A stretch of DNA of 64,000 nucleotides, taken from positions 62,001 through 126,000 of the forward strand of contig NZ_JAMKMS010000014.1 in the NCBI RefSeq assembly GCF_023634655.1, in the 5' to 3' direction. Within the stretch, counting starts at the first letter, position 1. Each line of letters begins with the position of its first letter. The notes under the pieces are model-generated. The model saw only the letters and a list, made by a program, of their open reading frames with translations, did not search any database and was not told the DNA's origin. The translations under genes were made by a program, and so were the position numbers. Positions 27,436 to 36,264 of this stretch are shown here, piece by piece. Source of the DNA: Vibrio methylphosphonaticus (GTDB lineage Bacteria > Pseudomonadota > Gammaproteobacteria > Enterobacterales > Vibrionaceae).

Positions 27436-27849
27436 TGTGAGTCCTTTAATGAATTTGAAACGTAACATGACGTTGAGGAAGAGTGAACGCTTAGGTGAAT
27501 GGTTAATGTTATATCAACAATAGCAAATAATGTTAATAAGTTGGTGATGAGTGGCTATTTAGTAAAATACTGAATGATTGAGTGACAATGTCACTTTGGC
27601 GGAGGCGGGGATTTTATAAATTTTTCAATAGGTTAAAATTCGTCCCAACTGAGTTGTTGGTCAACTATTCATCATTTTCCTACTTTCTTGCCCCTAACAT
27701 ATTCTGTCTCATCACTCCGTATTCAAGGGGCAACTTGAAAAATATTTGTGAACAAAGAAGTGAATCACACAAGTGTACAAATTCACTTGGTCAAATGACG
27801 CGGAGTTTGCTACGTTTATATGACACAGTGATTGGAAAGGTAGAATTAT
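27436..27849. other. Gap with a dyad upstream of the hibernation factor gene
   Basis: No gene is convincing here. A plus-strand frame from 27582 overlaps the hibernation factor start and has no ribosome site. An imperfect operator-like dyad, AAGTGAAT (27758-27765) and ATTCACTT (27781-27788), lies about 60-90 bases before the hibernation factor ATG. Its regulator is unknown. Confidence 0.55.
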
Positions 27850-28206
27850 ATGAAAGTAAATGTTCAAACACATCATGTATCAATCAACGACGATTCTCGT
27901 AAAGAAATAGAAAGTAAATTTGAGAAGGTTTCCGCTCACTTTCCACAACTGATTAGCTGCGACATTATCATCACAAAGGAACATGGCCAGCATCAAGTGG
28001 AAGTCTTTACTAATTATGAAGGTGTTAGAGTTTCTGCAAAATCGACTGACGATGTTATGTATCCAGCTATCGCGGGCGCGGTTAAGAAATTAGAAACAGG
28101 ATTACGAAACAGAAAAGGGCAACTCAAGTCAGGGCTTCATGAAAAACCAACGAGCACCAAACCTGAAATTGCATCAGATATCATTCAAGAAATGAAACTC
28201 GTTTAG
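27850..28206 (+). CDS. Ribosome hibernation factor, HPF/RaiA family (short form)
   Basis: A 118-residue ribosome-associated protein of the HPF/YfiA family. The core beta-alpha-beta-beta-beta-alpha domain (residues 1-92) includes DDSRKEIESKFEKVSAHFPQL and a basic last helix, AVKKLETGLRNRKGQLKSG in the frame, that contacts rRNA. A 25-residue acidic tail follows, longer than in E. coli HPF (95 residues) and closer to YfiA/RaiA (113). Such tails can block the mRNA channel. It should inactivate or protect ribosomes under stress or in stationary phase. Confidence 0.92.
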   Translation: MKVNVQTHHVSINDDSRKEIESKFEKVSAHFPQLISCDIIITKEHGQHQVEVFTNYEGVRVSAKSTDDVMYPAIAGAVKKLETGLRNRKGQLKSGLHEKPTSTKPEIASDIIQEMKLV

Positions 28207-28254
28207 TTCTTAAGCCACTAGCTTTTAAGTCATTACGCTTTTAAGCCGTTAATT
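28207..28254. repeat. Degenerate 16-bp tandem repeat after the hibernation factor
   Basis: Three 16-base units (TTCTTAAGCCACTAGC, TTTTAAGTCATTACGC, TTTTAAGCCGTTAATT) start at the base after the TAG stop and share the core TTAAGYC. Confidence 0.7.
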
Positions 28255-28259
28255 TTCGA

Positions 28260-28286
28260 AGCCAGCACTTAGTGCTGGCTTTTTTC
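28260..28286 (+). terminator. Terminator after the hibernation factor gene
   Basis: AGCCAGCACT and AGTGCTGGCT form a 10-bp perfect stem followed by a T6 run. Confidence 0.92.
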
Positions 28287-28408
28287 ATATGGCCCAGTGA
28301 GACAGAAGCAATAACACTTGCGACGCACAAAACAGACCAACTTGAGGTTTGTTATTTCACTACTGGTCAATCTAGTAGCAAAGTGCTGACAATAGCAGCA
28401 GGTGCACT

Positions 28409-28450
28409 AAAAAAGCCAAGCTTGGATGGTATTTTCATGCCAGCTTGGCT
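28409..28450 (-). terminator. Minus-strand terminator-like hairpin without a known gene
   Basis: AGCCAAGC and GCTTGGCT (8 bp, extra GG/CC pairing possible) are preceded on the plus strand by A6. On the minus strand this is a stem followed by T6. No annotated minus-strand gene ends here. Confidence 0.4.
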
Positions 28451-28565
28451 ACTGTAATGTCATTGATGAGCCATTTTATGACTCATGTATTCTTGTCGCG
28501 ATGAAGCCTTACATCACGGGTTAATAGCATCACGGGTTATTCTAAGCGTAGAAAAGGGTAAAGCA

Positions 28566-29339
28566 TTGGCTAAAAAGTATTACGTAGTGTGGAAAGGAAG
28601 GGAAACCGGGATTTTTACAACATGGGCAGACTGCAAGGCTCAAGTCGATAAGTTCACTGGCGCGAAATTCAAATCATTTCAGACGTTAGCTGAAGCTGAA
28701 CAAGCGTTTGGTTCTAACGGTGCAACAGGTAACAGTACAACAAGAGCGCGCGCTACTGCCGCTAAAACAAACACTAAAGCCAAAGCGAAGCCGTTATCAC
28801 AACAAGATATTGTCGCGATGCCAGTGGAGGTTAAGATATTTACCGATGGCGCGTGCGATCCCAATCCCGGTCAAGCAGGCACTGGATTGGCGGTGTATCA
28901 ACACAACACACTTGTTGAGTTGTGGTATGGGAAGTATCAAGCTAATGGTACCAATAATACTGCGGAGCTTAATGGTTTGCATCAATCAATGCTGTTGGCA
29001 AAGGCCCATTTATTGGCTGGGCGTAGTGTTGCGATTTACTGTGATTCTATGTATTCCATACAATGTATTACTACTTGGGCAAAAGGATGGGAAGCTAAAG
29101 GCTGGAAAAAGTCGGGTGGGGAGATTAAAAACCTAGATTTGATTAAGCCAATGTTCGAACTTTACCAGCAAATTGCGAATCAAGTTGCTATTCATCACGT
29201 CAATGGGCATGTGGGTATTGAAGGTAACGAGTTGGCGGACCGGATGTCTATTGTCGCGGTCGACACGAAGCAAGAGGTGATGGCTCAATATTCAGACCTT
29301 TCAGATCTCACGAAAATACTCGCATTACGTGCAGGTTAA
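28566..29339 (+). CDS. rnhA: Ribonuclease HI with hybrid-binding domain
   Basis: A 257-residue enzyme that cuts RNA in RNA-DNA hybrids. Residues 3-50 form the caulimovirus viroplasmin-type hybrid-binding domain (KKYYVVWKGRETGIF, FKSFQTLAEAEQAF), followed by a low-complexity Thr/Ala/Lys linker. The catalytic domain carries the DEDD set: D94 (FTDGACDPNPG), E134 (NTAELNG), D160 (YCDSMYS) and D225 (NELADRM), with H215 in the flexible loop. The TTG start at 28566 was chosen because AAGGGTAAA lies upstream and the domain starts immediately. Earlier starts add an unrelated leader. Confidence 0.92.
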   Translation: MAKKYYVVWKGRETGIFTTWADCKAQVDKFTGAKFKSFQTLAEAEQAFGSNGATGNSTTRARATAAKTNTKAKAKPLSQQDIVAMPVEVKIFTDGACDPNPGQAGTGLAVYQHNTLVELWYGKYQANGTNNTAELNGLHQSMLLAKAHLLAGRSVAIYCDSMYSIQCITTWAKGWEAKGWKKSGGEIKNLDLIKPMFELYQQIANQVAIHHVNGHVGIEGNELADRMSIVAVDTKQEVMAQYSDLSDLTKILALRAG

Positions 29340-29455
29340 GTCGTAAAGCAAAAGATATGGATGGTCAGCTCTGGAGACTGAGTCCATCCATATTGTTAAT
29401 GTTATTGTTATTACTAACGTTAATATAGCTGTTTGCTTGAAATATTATTCATTTA

Positions 29456-30910
29456 TTACAGCGAGTTATATTCACTAACGTCAATGTTCAATAGCTTGCC
29501 AATGCCTTCTCCATAGTTGGGGTCGGCTTGATAGCAGTGTTTTAAATGGCGAATTTGAATTTCTTTCGGTACGCCATCCAGGTTTCTTGCCGTGTTGTCG
29601 AACAAAATAGCTTGTTTATCTGCAGTCATTAAACGGAAAAGCTCACCTGGTTGACTGAAGTAGTCATTATCTTCACGGTGATTCCAGTGATCAGCGGCCC
29701 CTTCAAGACTTAATGGTGGCTCAGAAAAATCGGGTTGCTCTGCCCACTCCCCTTGATTATTTGGTTCATAACCAATTGTTCCTCCATGGTTGCCATCAAC
29801 GCGCATCGCTCCGTCTCGGTGATAGCTATGTACAGGACAACGTGGTGCATTCACGGGAATGCTATGGTGGTTAACACCTAATCGATAGCGTTGTGCGTCA
29901 CCATATGAGAATAAGCGCCCTTGAAGCATCTTGTCTGGTGAGCAACTGATCCCTGGTACAACGGCGGCTGGGTTAAATGCAGACTGTTCAACTTCAGCAA
30001 AGAAATTCTCAGGATTTCTATTGAGCTCCAACTCACCAACCTCGATGAGTGGATAATCTTTATGTGGCCAAATCTTCGTCAAATCAAATGGGTTGTATGG
30101 TACGGTTGCTGCTTCGGCTTCCGGCATGACTTGAATTTTCAAAGTCCATTTAGGGAAGTCTTTATTGTCGATACTGTCTAAAAGATCCTTCTGGTGGCTT
30201 TCTCGATCTTTGCCAATAACGGTTTCTGCTTCCGCATCAGACAGGTTTTTAATCCCTTGTTGAGATTTGAAGTGAAATTTAACCCAAAAACGTTCGTTGT
30301 CACTGTTGATCAAACTAAAGGTATGACTGCCGAATCCGTGCATATGTCTATACGTGGCAGGGATGCCACGATCGCTCATAACAATGGTGATCTGGTGCAG
30401 AGCTTCAGGAAGTGAAGTCCAAAAATCCCAGTTGTTTGTCGCGCTTCGCATATTCGTTCTTGGGTCACGCTTTACTGCGTGGTTAAGGTCTGGGAACTTG
30501 AGAGGATCTCTTAGGAAAAATACGGGTGTGTTGTTACCAACCAGATCCCAGTTACCTTCTTCGGTGTAAAATTTAACAGCGAAACCACGAATATCACGTT
30601 CGGCATCTGCCGCACCACGTTCGCCAGCTACTGTTGTAAAGCGTGCAAATAATTCTGTTTGTTTGCCAATTTCGGAAAAAATCTTAGCTTTTGTATATTA
30701 AGTGATGTCGTGAGTGACGGTAAATGTACCATAGGCACCGGAGCCTTTAGCGTGCATACGTCTTTCCGGAATAACCTCTCTATCAAAATGCGCTAACTTT
30801 TCTAAAAACCAAACATCTTGTAGAAGTTGAGGGCCACGTTTACCTGCGGTTTGTACATTTTGGTTGTGTGCAACAGGGCAGCCTGAAGCGGTGGTCAGTT
30901 TTTTACTCAT
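29456..30910 (-). pseudogene. Catalase gene interrupted by an in-frame TAA at codon 71
   Basis: A 484-codon monofunctional haem catalase (clade 3, small-subunit type) in one continuous frame except for TAA at 30698-30700. Codons 1-70 carry the start and catalytic H53 (RRMHAKGSGAYGTFTVTHDIT). The frame resumes at once with YTKAKIFSEIGK, where catalases normally have Gln, Lys or Arg at the stop position. The rest is intact: catalytic N126 (VGNNTPVFFLRDP), the GIPATYRHMHGFGSHTF segment and the haem-ligand Tyr in RLFSYGDAQRYRLG. No frameshift or other stop was found, so it is either a recent nonsense mutation, a sequencing error or a readthrough gene. Re-initiation at 30451 would lose H53 and N126. 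Confidence 0.9.
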
Positions 30911-31240
30911 AGAGATATCCCTTTCTTGTTAGATCAAGTGAGAAGAACGTAATAATAGTAGTCGTTCTTATCAAATATGTAAGCGAATCAAGTAGGGGGC
31001 TCAACCGTATTTACACTGCTTTACACTACCAATAAATGATACGGATAAAACGCGTGAAAGTAGTTTAATTGTTTTATTTTAATCAATGTTATTAATGGTT
31101 TGATGCGGTAGGGAGTGAGCAAGTTAGACGACGTTTTGTGGGGGGCGCCTGTAACGTTACTTTGCTTACTTTCAGTCGTGTACGCAATAATGCGGTGTTT
31201 CACAAATAAAGAAGCAGAGTTTACAGGCGCATCGCTAAAT
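30911..31240. other. Gap holding the catalase promoter region
   Basis: No gene is supported. A 7-bp dyad (AAGAACG at 30943-30949, CGTTCTT at 30963-30969) with an AT-rich 13-base spacer lies 33-59 bases before the catalase start, inside the likely promoter, and could be a regulator site. Confidence 0.5.
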
Positions 31241-31486
31241 TTAGTGGCGTTTAGGTCCGTTACGAACCAGTTCTTTACCGGTTTCGAAAATTTCATCGCT
31301 GATCCAGCGAGCGAGAAGGAGCTCTTGCTTCTCATTGAAGACCGCGACGAAGTGGCGACCATCAGAATTGTTTGTCGCCATTCCTACACCTGCAACGCCT
31401 TCTAATCCAAGGCCGCCATTTTCGACCGACAGTAAGAATTGCTCAAGTGCTTCAAGGGTGTCGATAATATTGTTATCTGTTTTCAT
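31241..31486 (-). CDS. Small hypothetical protein
   Basis: An 81-residue soluble protein that I do not recognise. It has no signal peptide, membrane span or Cys motif. The middle GLGLEGVAGVGMATNNSDGRHFVAVFNEKQELLLARW (in the frame) reads like two beta strands between helices. The gene is alone, on the minus strand between malS and the catalase gene. The weak ribosome site before ATG 31486 keeps confidence moderate. Confidence 0.58.
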   Translation of the reverse strand: MKTDNNIIDTLEALEQFLLSVENGGLGLEGVAGVGMATNNSDGRHFVAVFNEKQELLLARWISDEIFETGKELVRNGPKRH

Positions 31487-31751
31487 GGTTTACCGCTGTA
31501 TGTTGATTAATGTCACCAATAAAGCAGGCACTTTACAGCGGAAGCGAAAAGATGTGAATAGTAATGGCGATGAAAGTGCGCGCTTTTACTATTTTAGAGC
31601 CCGCAGGTTTGGCCTTGTTACTGATATAGACCCTGATACTAATATAGACCTAGTTACTGATGTAGAACTAACTGGCAGCGTAAACTTAGTTATCCAGGCC
31701 GAGCTATTTATACTCTGCTCGTTACCTAATCGATATTTTATAATAAGCGTT

Positions 31752-31781
31752 TTAAAAATAAGCGCTCATATTATGAGCGCT
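31752..31781 (-). terminator. Terminator after malS
   Basis: AGCGCTCATA and TATGAGCGCT form a 10-bp stem. On the minus strand it is followed by TATTTTT, 11 bases beyond the malS stop. Confidence 0.85.
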
Positions 31782-31792
31782 ATGAGTTCGAG

Positions 31793-33883
31793 TTATCGCC
31801 CAAAGTATGCAATGACGACTTTATCTTCACCGAGGGTTCGGGAAAATACAAACGCGTCATCATGGTCGACAATACGATGCACGCCGGCGCCGATTGCAGG
31901 GTGACGGTCCCTAAATTGACCGACGGTTTTCCAATGTTCAAGTAACTGTTGCTTATTGGTATCGAGTGACCACACCATGTCCGAGCGCGTACCTTGATGG
32001 AAATCATCGGCGAAAGGCCCTATGTCTCTCGCGATTTCATCCCCATAATAGATTTGTACCGCGCCCGGACTCAGTAGCAGGGCATTTGCGGCACTTTTTT
32101 GCATTTGATAGTCCTTAAATCGGCTAAAAAATAGTTCGGTATCGTGCGATGACATATAACTTACGGGATTGAAGTCCACAGAGTCGGTAATTGAATCTGC
32201 GTAGTGCTGATAAGTGTCGGCCATTTGACTAAAACAAACGGCGCCCTTATCGAGTTTTTTCTGCATATCAAAGTTGATCAGCGCATCAAACCCATCATCA
32301 AAATACGGACTACGATAAGCACTGTGTCCCCATACTTCGCCCATCATCCAGAAAGGTTGCCCAGAGGTATTGTTTAACGTACGCCATTGCTCCAAGCTGT
32401 CTGTCGCTTCGGATTTAAGTCGCTTCCACACTTCCGGTTCTACGTGTTTGACAGTATCGACTCGATAACCATCTATGCCAAAGCGCTTCACCCAGTCCGT
32501 CTGCCATTCTATAAGGTAGTCGGCAACGGTATAACCCTCTCGTGACTCGACACGTGTACCGGGGTTGTCCATCAACCATTGCGGCGGTTGCACATGCTTG
32601 GTCGATTCGGTTTTAAAATCGGGTAGACCCGCCAGCGATAATGTGGTGTCACTTGAGCCGGGTTGGTCATAACCGGGCAGTCCAGTTCGAACCCAATCCG
32701 CGCCCCACCAGTCTTTCCAGTTTGATGATTGATAGTCGATGTTGCTGTGGAAGCTGTGCCAGTTTTCTCCTTCTTTTGGCGCCCAGTCAGCCCATTGAGT
32801 CGGTAAGTTTTTTGGGGTGGAAATAACATCGAGAGAATCAAATTGCGCATCGGCTAACGTCGCATAACCTGGATGATTGATGACGGCATCCAGTAGAACT
32901 TTAATCCCACGTTTATGGGCTTCCGAAACGAGACGTTTTAGATCTTCATCGTTCCCGAAGCTGTCGTCTACTTTGGTAAAGTCTCGTGCCCAATAACCAT
33001 GATAAGCGTAAAATGGGAAAGAACCGCTATCACCTCCGCCAACAAAGCCGTGCACTTGTTCAACAATTGGTGATAACCAAATTACGTTAGTACCCAGACT
33101 CTTGATGTAATCGAGCTTTTCTGTGACGCCATTTAAGTCACCGCCGTGAAAAGTGCCAATTTCTTGCTTGTTGTCGTTATGTCGAGAGTACGGTTGCGAT
33201 TTGGAACGATCGGAATTATTGAAACGATCAACCATGACAAAATAGATGTTGGCATTGCGGTAGTTAATGGTTTTGTTGATTTTTGTAACGGACGCTTTAG
33301 CTTGGGTTTGTACTGGCTCAAGAAGGATGAGACCGCCATTTTTTTGAGAAGGCGTTACCGTGACCCTACCGTTATTGACGCGTAATTCATCACCGGAAAA
33401 TACCTCCCGAAGTAATGTGCCATCAGCAAAAGAAGAGGAGACATTGATGTCTTTCGGGCCTTCAATAAACGTTTCACACTGTACGTTAGGCAGTGGACGT
33501 TTAAATTCCGTTTTCGCGATTTTCTTAGGTTGCCGTTTAAACAACAGGGTTTGGCTTTCTTGATCATAGGAAAACGAATAGTCCCCTGTGAATCTAATGG
33601 TCAGCGGCAATTGAGTCGTTTCACCACATAATAGTGGGATTGGCGTATTAAATTTTATCTTACCTGGAAGCTGGTTATCACATTGCCCTTCAATTCCAGA
33701 AACGGACAATTGATATTTGTCTTTAGTCAGTGGCACTACGACAGCGTTAGCATTGTCTAGCGGGTAATCACGACTGGTAGTGGTCGTTGATATCGTCAGG
33801 TAAGGCGTTGCAAACAGCGCAGACGACGCGAAGAGTGACGGCATTGCAATAAGTAAAGAGGTGAACAGAGTCTTATGTTTCAT
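31793..33883 (-). CDS. malS: Periplasmic alpha-amylase
   Basis: A 696-residue exported GH13 enzyme that hydrolyses alpha-1,4 bonds of maltodextrins, closely following the pattern of E. coli MalS (676). The start at 33883 opens a signal peptide ending near SSALFA. Residues about 30-205 form beta-rich N-terminal domains. The catalytic barrel follows, with IYFVMVDRFNNSD, nucleophile D476 (GYRVDTVKHVEP), acid/base E516 (MMGEVWGHSAY) and D581 (YMSSHDTELF). The Cys in the N-terminal part may form disulfides. No maltose genes are adjacent, so regulation by MalT cannot be judged. Confidence 0.94.
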   Translation of the reverse strand: MKHKTLFTSLLIAMPSLFASSALFATPYLTISTTTTSRDYPLDNANAVVVPLTKDKYQLSVSGIEGQCDNQLPGKIKFNTPIPLLCGETTQLPLTIRFTGDYSFSYDQESQTLLFKRQPKKIAKTEFKRPLPNVQCETFIEGPKDINVSSSFADGTLLREVFSGDELRVNNGRVTVTPSQKNGGLILLEPVQTQAKASVTKINKTINYRNANIYFVMVDRFNNSDRSKSQPYSRHNDNKQEIGTFHGGDLNGVTEKLDYIKSLGTNVIWLSPIVEQVHGFVGGGDSGSFPFYAYHGYWARDFTKVDDSFGNDEDLKRLVSEAHKRGIKVLLDAVINHPGYATLADAQFDSLDVISTPKNLPTQWADWAPKEGENWHSFHSNIDYQSSNWKDWWGADWVRTGLPGYDQPGSSDTTLSLAGLPDFKTESTKHVQPPQWLMDNPGTRVESREGYTVADYLIEWQTDWVKRFGIDGYRVDTVKHVEPEVWKRLKSEATDSLEQWRTLNNTSGQPFWMMGEVWGHSAYRSPYFDDGFDALINFDMQKKLDKGAVCFSQMADTYQHYADSITDSVDFNPVSYMSSHDTELFFSRFKDYQMQKSAANALLLSPGAVQIYYGDEIARDIGPFADDFHQGTRSDMVWSLDTNKQQLLEHWKTVGQFRDRHPAIGAGVHRIVDHDDAFVFSRTLGEDKVVIAYFGR

Positions 33884-34047
33884 GGTCATTCCATTGTTAT
33901 TATTTTTCACTCTTACTTTACTTAGCAAAGCGATCACGCACATCATTCTAGCGCTCTACGCCTCAAAGTTTGCTGCTGTTCACATTATGAGCGCTTAGGG
34001 CGTAGAAACCCTGCGTATTAGACGATAAAAATGGTGCAACGTGGACG

Positions 34048-36120
34048 TTAAGTTGTCGATTCTGGCAGTAATAACGTAAAGGTCATGCCGTGTTGCGCAT
34101 TAATGTGCGCAGTAATTGAACCATTCATATCTCTCATGTTGTTAGCCGTAATTGATAATCCCAAGCCAAGTCCATCACCTATCTTTTTACTGGTGTGAAA
34201 GGGTTCAAATATAGCGTCTATGCACGCCGGGTTTACGCCGCATCCATTATCCATGATTCGTATTTCTATCATGGTGCTGACCTTGCTAATAGCGATGGTG
34301 AGTGTTGGGTGCTGAGTATCACTTAGCGCGTCGATGGCATTCGAAATAAGGTTACCTAGAACCTGTCTAAGACGTTGTTCTTCACCGGTGACAGTTGGTA
34401 GCACTTCTGGGGCTCGAACTCGCACGTCAATTGAGGATAATTTCGACTGATAGATACGTAGTGTCTCTTCGATTGCTTCGGATAATGATACAGGGTTGAG
34501 CAATTCTGGCTTGCTATAGGCAAAACTTTTTAATTGGCGAGTCATATTTGCCATGCGATCGATGAGCGTTTGAATTAACGTGTGGTTAGCACGCATCATG
34601 TCATATTCATTACGCGCCATTAAAAGCTCGTTGGTGGTGAGTAACGTACGGAGCCCTGTAAGAGGTTGATTGAGTTCATGAGTAATTGCGCTCGACATTC
34701 GACCTAATGCCGCCATTTTACTCGCTTGAACGAGCTCGTGCTGCGCTTGTTCGAGTGCTTGAGTACGTTCTTCAACTCGTTTCTCCAACGCTTGATTCGC
34801 TTGTTGTAGTGCTTGTTCGGCGGTCTTTCGTTTACTGATATCAATGACGGTGGCAAGAAAAAAAGGCTGCCCATGCCATGGAAACAGCGTTAATGAAAAA
34901 AGGACAGGGAAAAGGCTGCCATCACTTCGCTTTGCAATGGTATCTACTGCGCTTAACTCGGTATGTTCTTTATGAGTCGATAAATTCTTTAGCAGCTTTA
35001 GCGTGGTGGAGTTCGGGTTTCCTGCGTCAAATAACTCCCACGCATGTATCGCTTTACTATGCCTATCTGGAAGACAGAATTGGCGTTTTGCCATAGGGTT
35101 AACATCGAATAACAGGCCTTGCTCATCAATGACCATTAACCCGACATGGGTCTTGTTGATCATTTGGGTAAGGCGCTGTTGTGATTCCTCCAAAATGGAT
35201 TGGATTTGCTGTTTACTTTGTTGTTTTTGATGACGTTGAAAGAAGATGATAATCAGCAAAGTGATGAATAGCAGTAGAGTGACTGTGCTCCAACCAACAA
35301 CATTGATCGTCTGTTGCATTGGGTTCAAGGGGGTCAAATAACTGATTTTCCAATCTAAATCGTCAAGCTTAACGGTGTGAGCAAGGTAACTATCGGCAGA
35401 GTTGTGTTGTGAGTCAGTGAGTTGCCACGTTTTAATGCGTGTGTCGTCATACAGTAATTCGTAATTTTGCATAATGTGATGGGATGAGTCGTTAAGCCAA
35501 TCTGCACTGTATCGAGCGCTACTCGATAAAAAGAACTGATTCTGCTGATTCTGCAAGGTTATGACGTCGCTACTGGTAATGATTTGTTCGGTTAATAGGC
35601 TGAGGTCAATTTGCACTACCGCTATGCCAGCAATGTCCAATCCAATAAAAATAGGGGCAGTCAAATAGTAAAGCGGAGTCGAACCTTTGGTTTTACTTAC
35701 GAGCGACACACCTTCGCCTTGAGTGTGAATTTGTTGCGCGATGGCTTGTCTATCTGACCGGCTGAACCTTTCTCCCACCAAATTCGATGCAAGCGCTTCA
35801 CCCGTGGCAGACAAAATCAGCCAGCCTTCAGTATTCGCCGCTTTATCAAGTTGGAACAGTTCGTCTTCAACGCTTTGCTTTAGACCTACATCGCCTGCCA
35901 CCAATGCGATGGTTCGAGGGTTATTAGTGATGAGATAAGGCAGGTGATAAAAGCGCTTTAATGTCCGTCTTACTTCGCCGATATAGTCGAGTAAACGTTC
36001 TTGGACGAGAGTTTGGGTTTTATTGCTTAGCCATTGTCGCGAAACTTCTCGGCTCGTCCCATAGCAAAGACTGATCAACATGACGACAACGACAGTAATA
36101 ATCCACTTATATCTCATCAT
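34048..36120 (-). CDS. DctB-like sensor histidine kinase
   Basis: A 690-residue membrane kinase. Spans at residues 5-22 and about 274-295 enclose a periplasmic double-Cache sensor of the type that binds C4-dicarboxylates in DctB. A PAS domain (about 313-430), a coiled coil and the HisKA/HATPase core follow: phospho-acceptor H481 (SSAITHELNQPLTGL), N-box (GNLISNAIDAL) and G-boxes (IMDNGCGV, GDGLGLGLSI). It is divergent from the DctD-like regulator with 144 bases between them. Together with the downstream TAXI transporter it probably senses an extracellular organic acid. Confidence 0.93.
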   Translation of the reverse strand: MMRYKWIITVVVVMLISLCYGTSREVSRQWLSNKTQTLVQERLLDYIGEVRRTLKRFYHLPYLITNNPRTIALVAGDVGLKQSVEDELFQLDKAANTEGWLILSATGEALASNLVGERFSRSDRQAIAQQIHTQGEGVSLVSKTKGSTPLYYLTAPIFIGLDIAGIAVVQIDLSLLTEQIITSSDVITLQNQQNQFFLSSSARYSADWLNDSSHHIMQNYELLYDDTRIKTWQLTDSQHNSADSYLAHTVKLDDLDWKISYLTPLNPMQQTINVVGWSTVTLLLFITLLIIIFFQRHQKQQSKQQIQSILEESQQRLTQMINKTHVGLMVIDEQGLLFDVNPMAKRQFCLPDRHSKAIHAWELFDAGNPNSTTLKLLKNLSTHKEHTELSAVDTIAKRSDGSLFPVLFSLTLFPWHGQPFFLATVIDISKRKTAEQALQQANQALEKRVEERTQALEQAQHELVQASKMAALGRMSSAITHELNQPLTGLRTLLTTNELLMARNEYDMMRANHTLIQTLIDRMANMTRQLKSFAYSKPELLNPVSLSEAIEETLRIYQSKLSSIDVRVRAPEVLPTVTGEEQRLRQVLGNLISNAIDALSDTQHPTLTIAISKVSTMIEIRIMDNGCGVNPACIDAIFEPFHTSKKIGDGLGLGLSITANNMRDMNGSITAHINAQHGMTFTLLLPESTT

Positions 36121-36264
36121 GCATCCCGCAATAGACTGATTTTGTTTTATTAAAAGACTGCGCTGTTTCTTATTGATGTAAAAGAGTTGTGATCAAAAAG
36201 TGAGACTTAGCTCCTTTTATCCAATTGCAAATTTACCTAACGTAGATAGGGAGTATTCATTTGG

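Noticed and set aside
27582..27902. Open frame of 106 codons upstream of the hibernation factor
   Set aside because: It overlaps the hibernation factor start in another frame, has no ribosome site, and its translation is Cys- and Ser-rich without any pattern of a real protein.
28272..28457. Open frame of 61 codons after the hibernation factor
   Set aside because: It begins inside the terminator stem and reads through the minus-strand hairpin. There is no ribosome site.
30698..30700. Programmed recoding (selenocysteine or similar) at the catalase stop
   Set aside because: The codon is TAA, not TGA, and homologues have an ordinary Gln, Lys or Arg here, so recoding is very unlikely.
30690..30705. 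Frameshift in the catalase gene
   Set aside because: Codon-by-codon reading shows the same frame on both sides of the TAA with no lost or gained base, so a nonsense codon rather than a frameshift is present.
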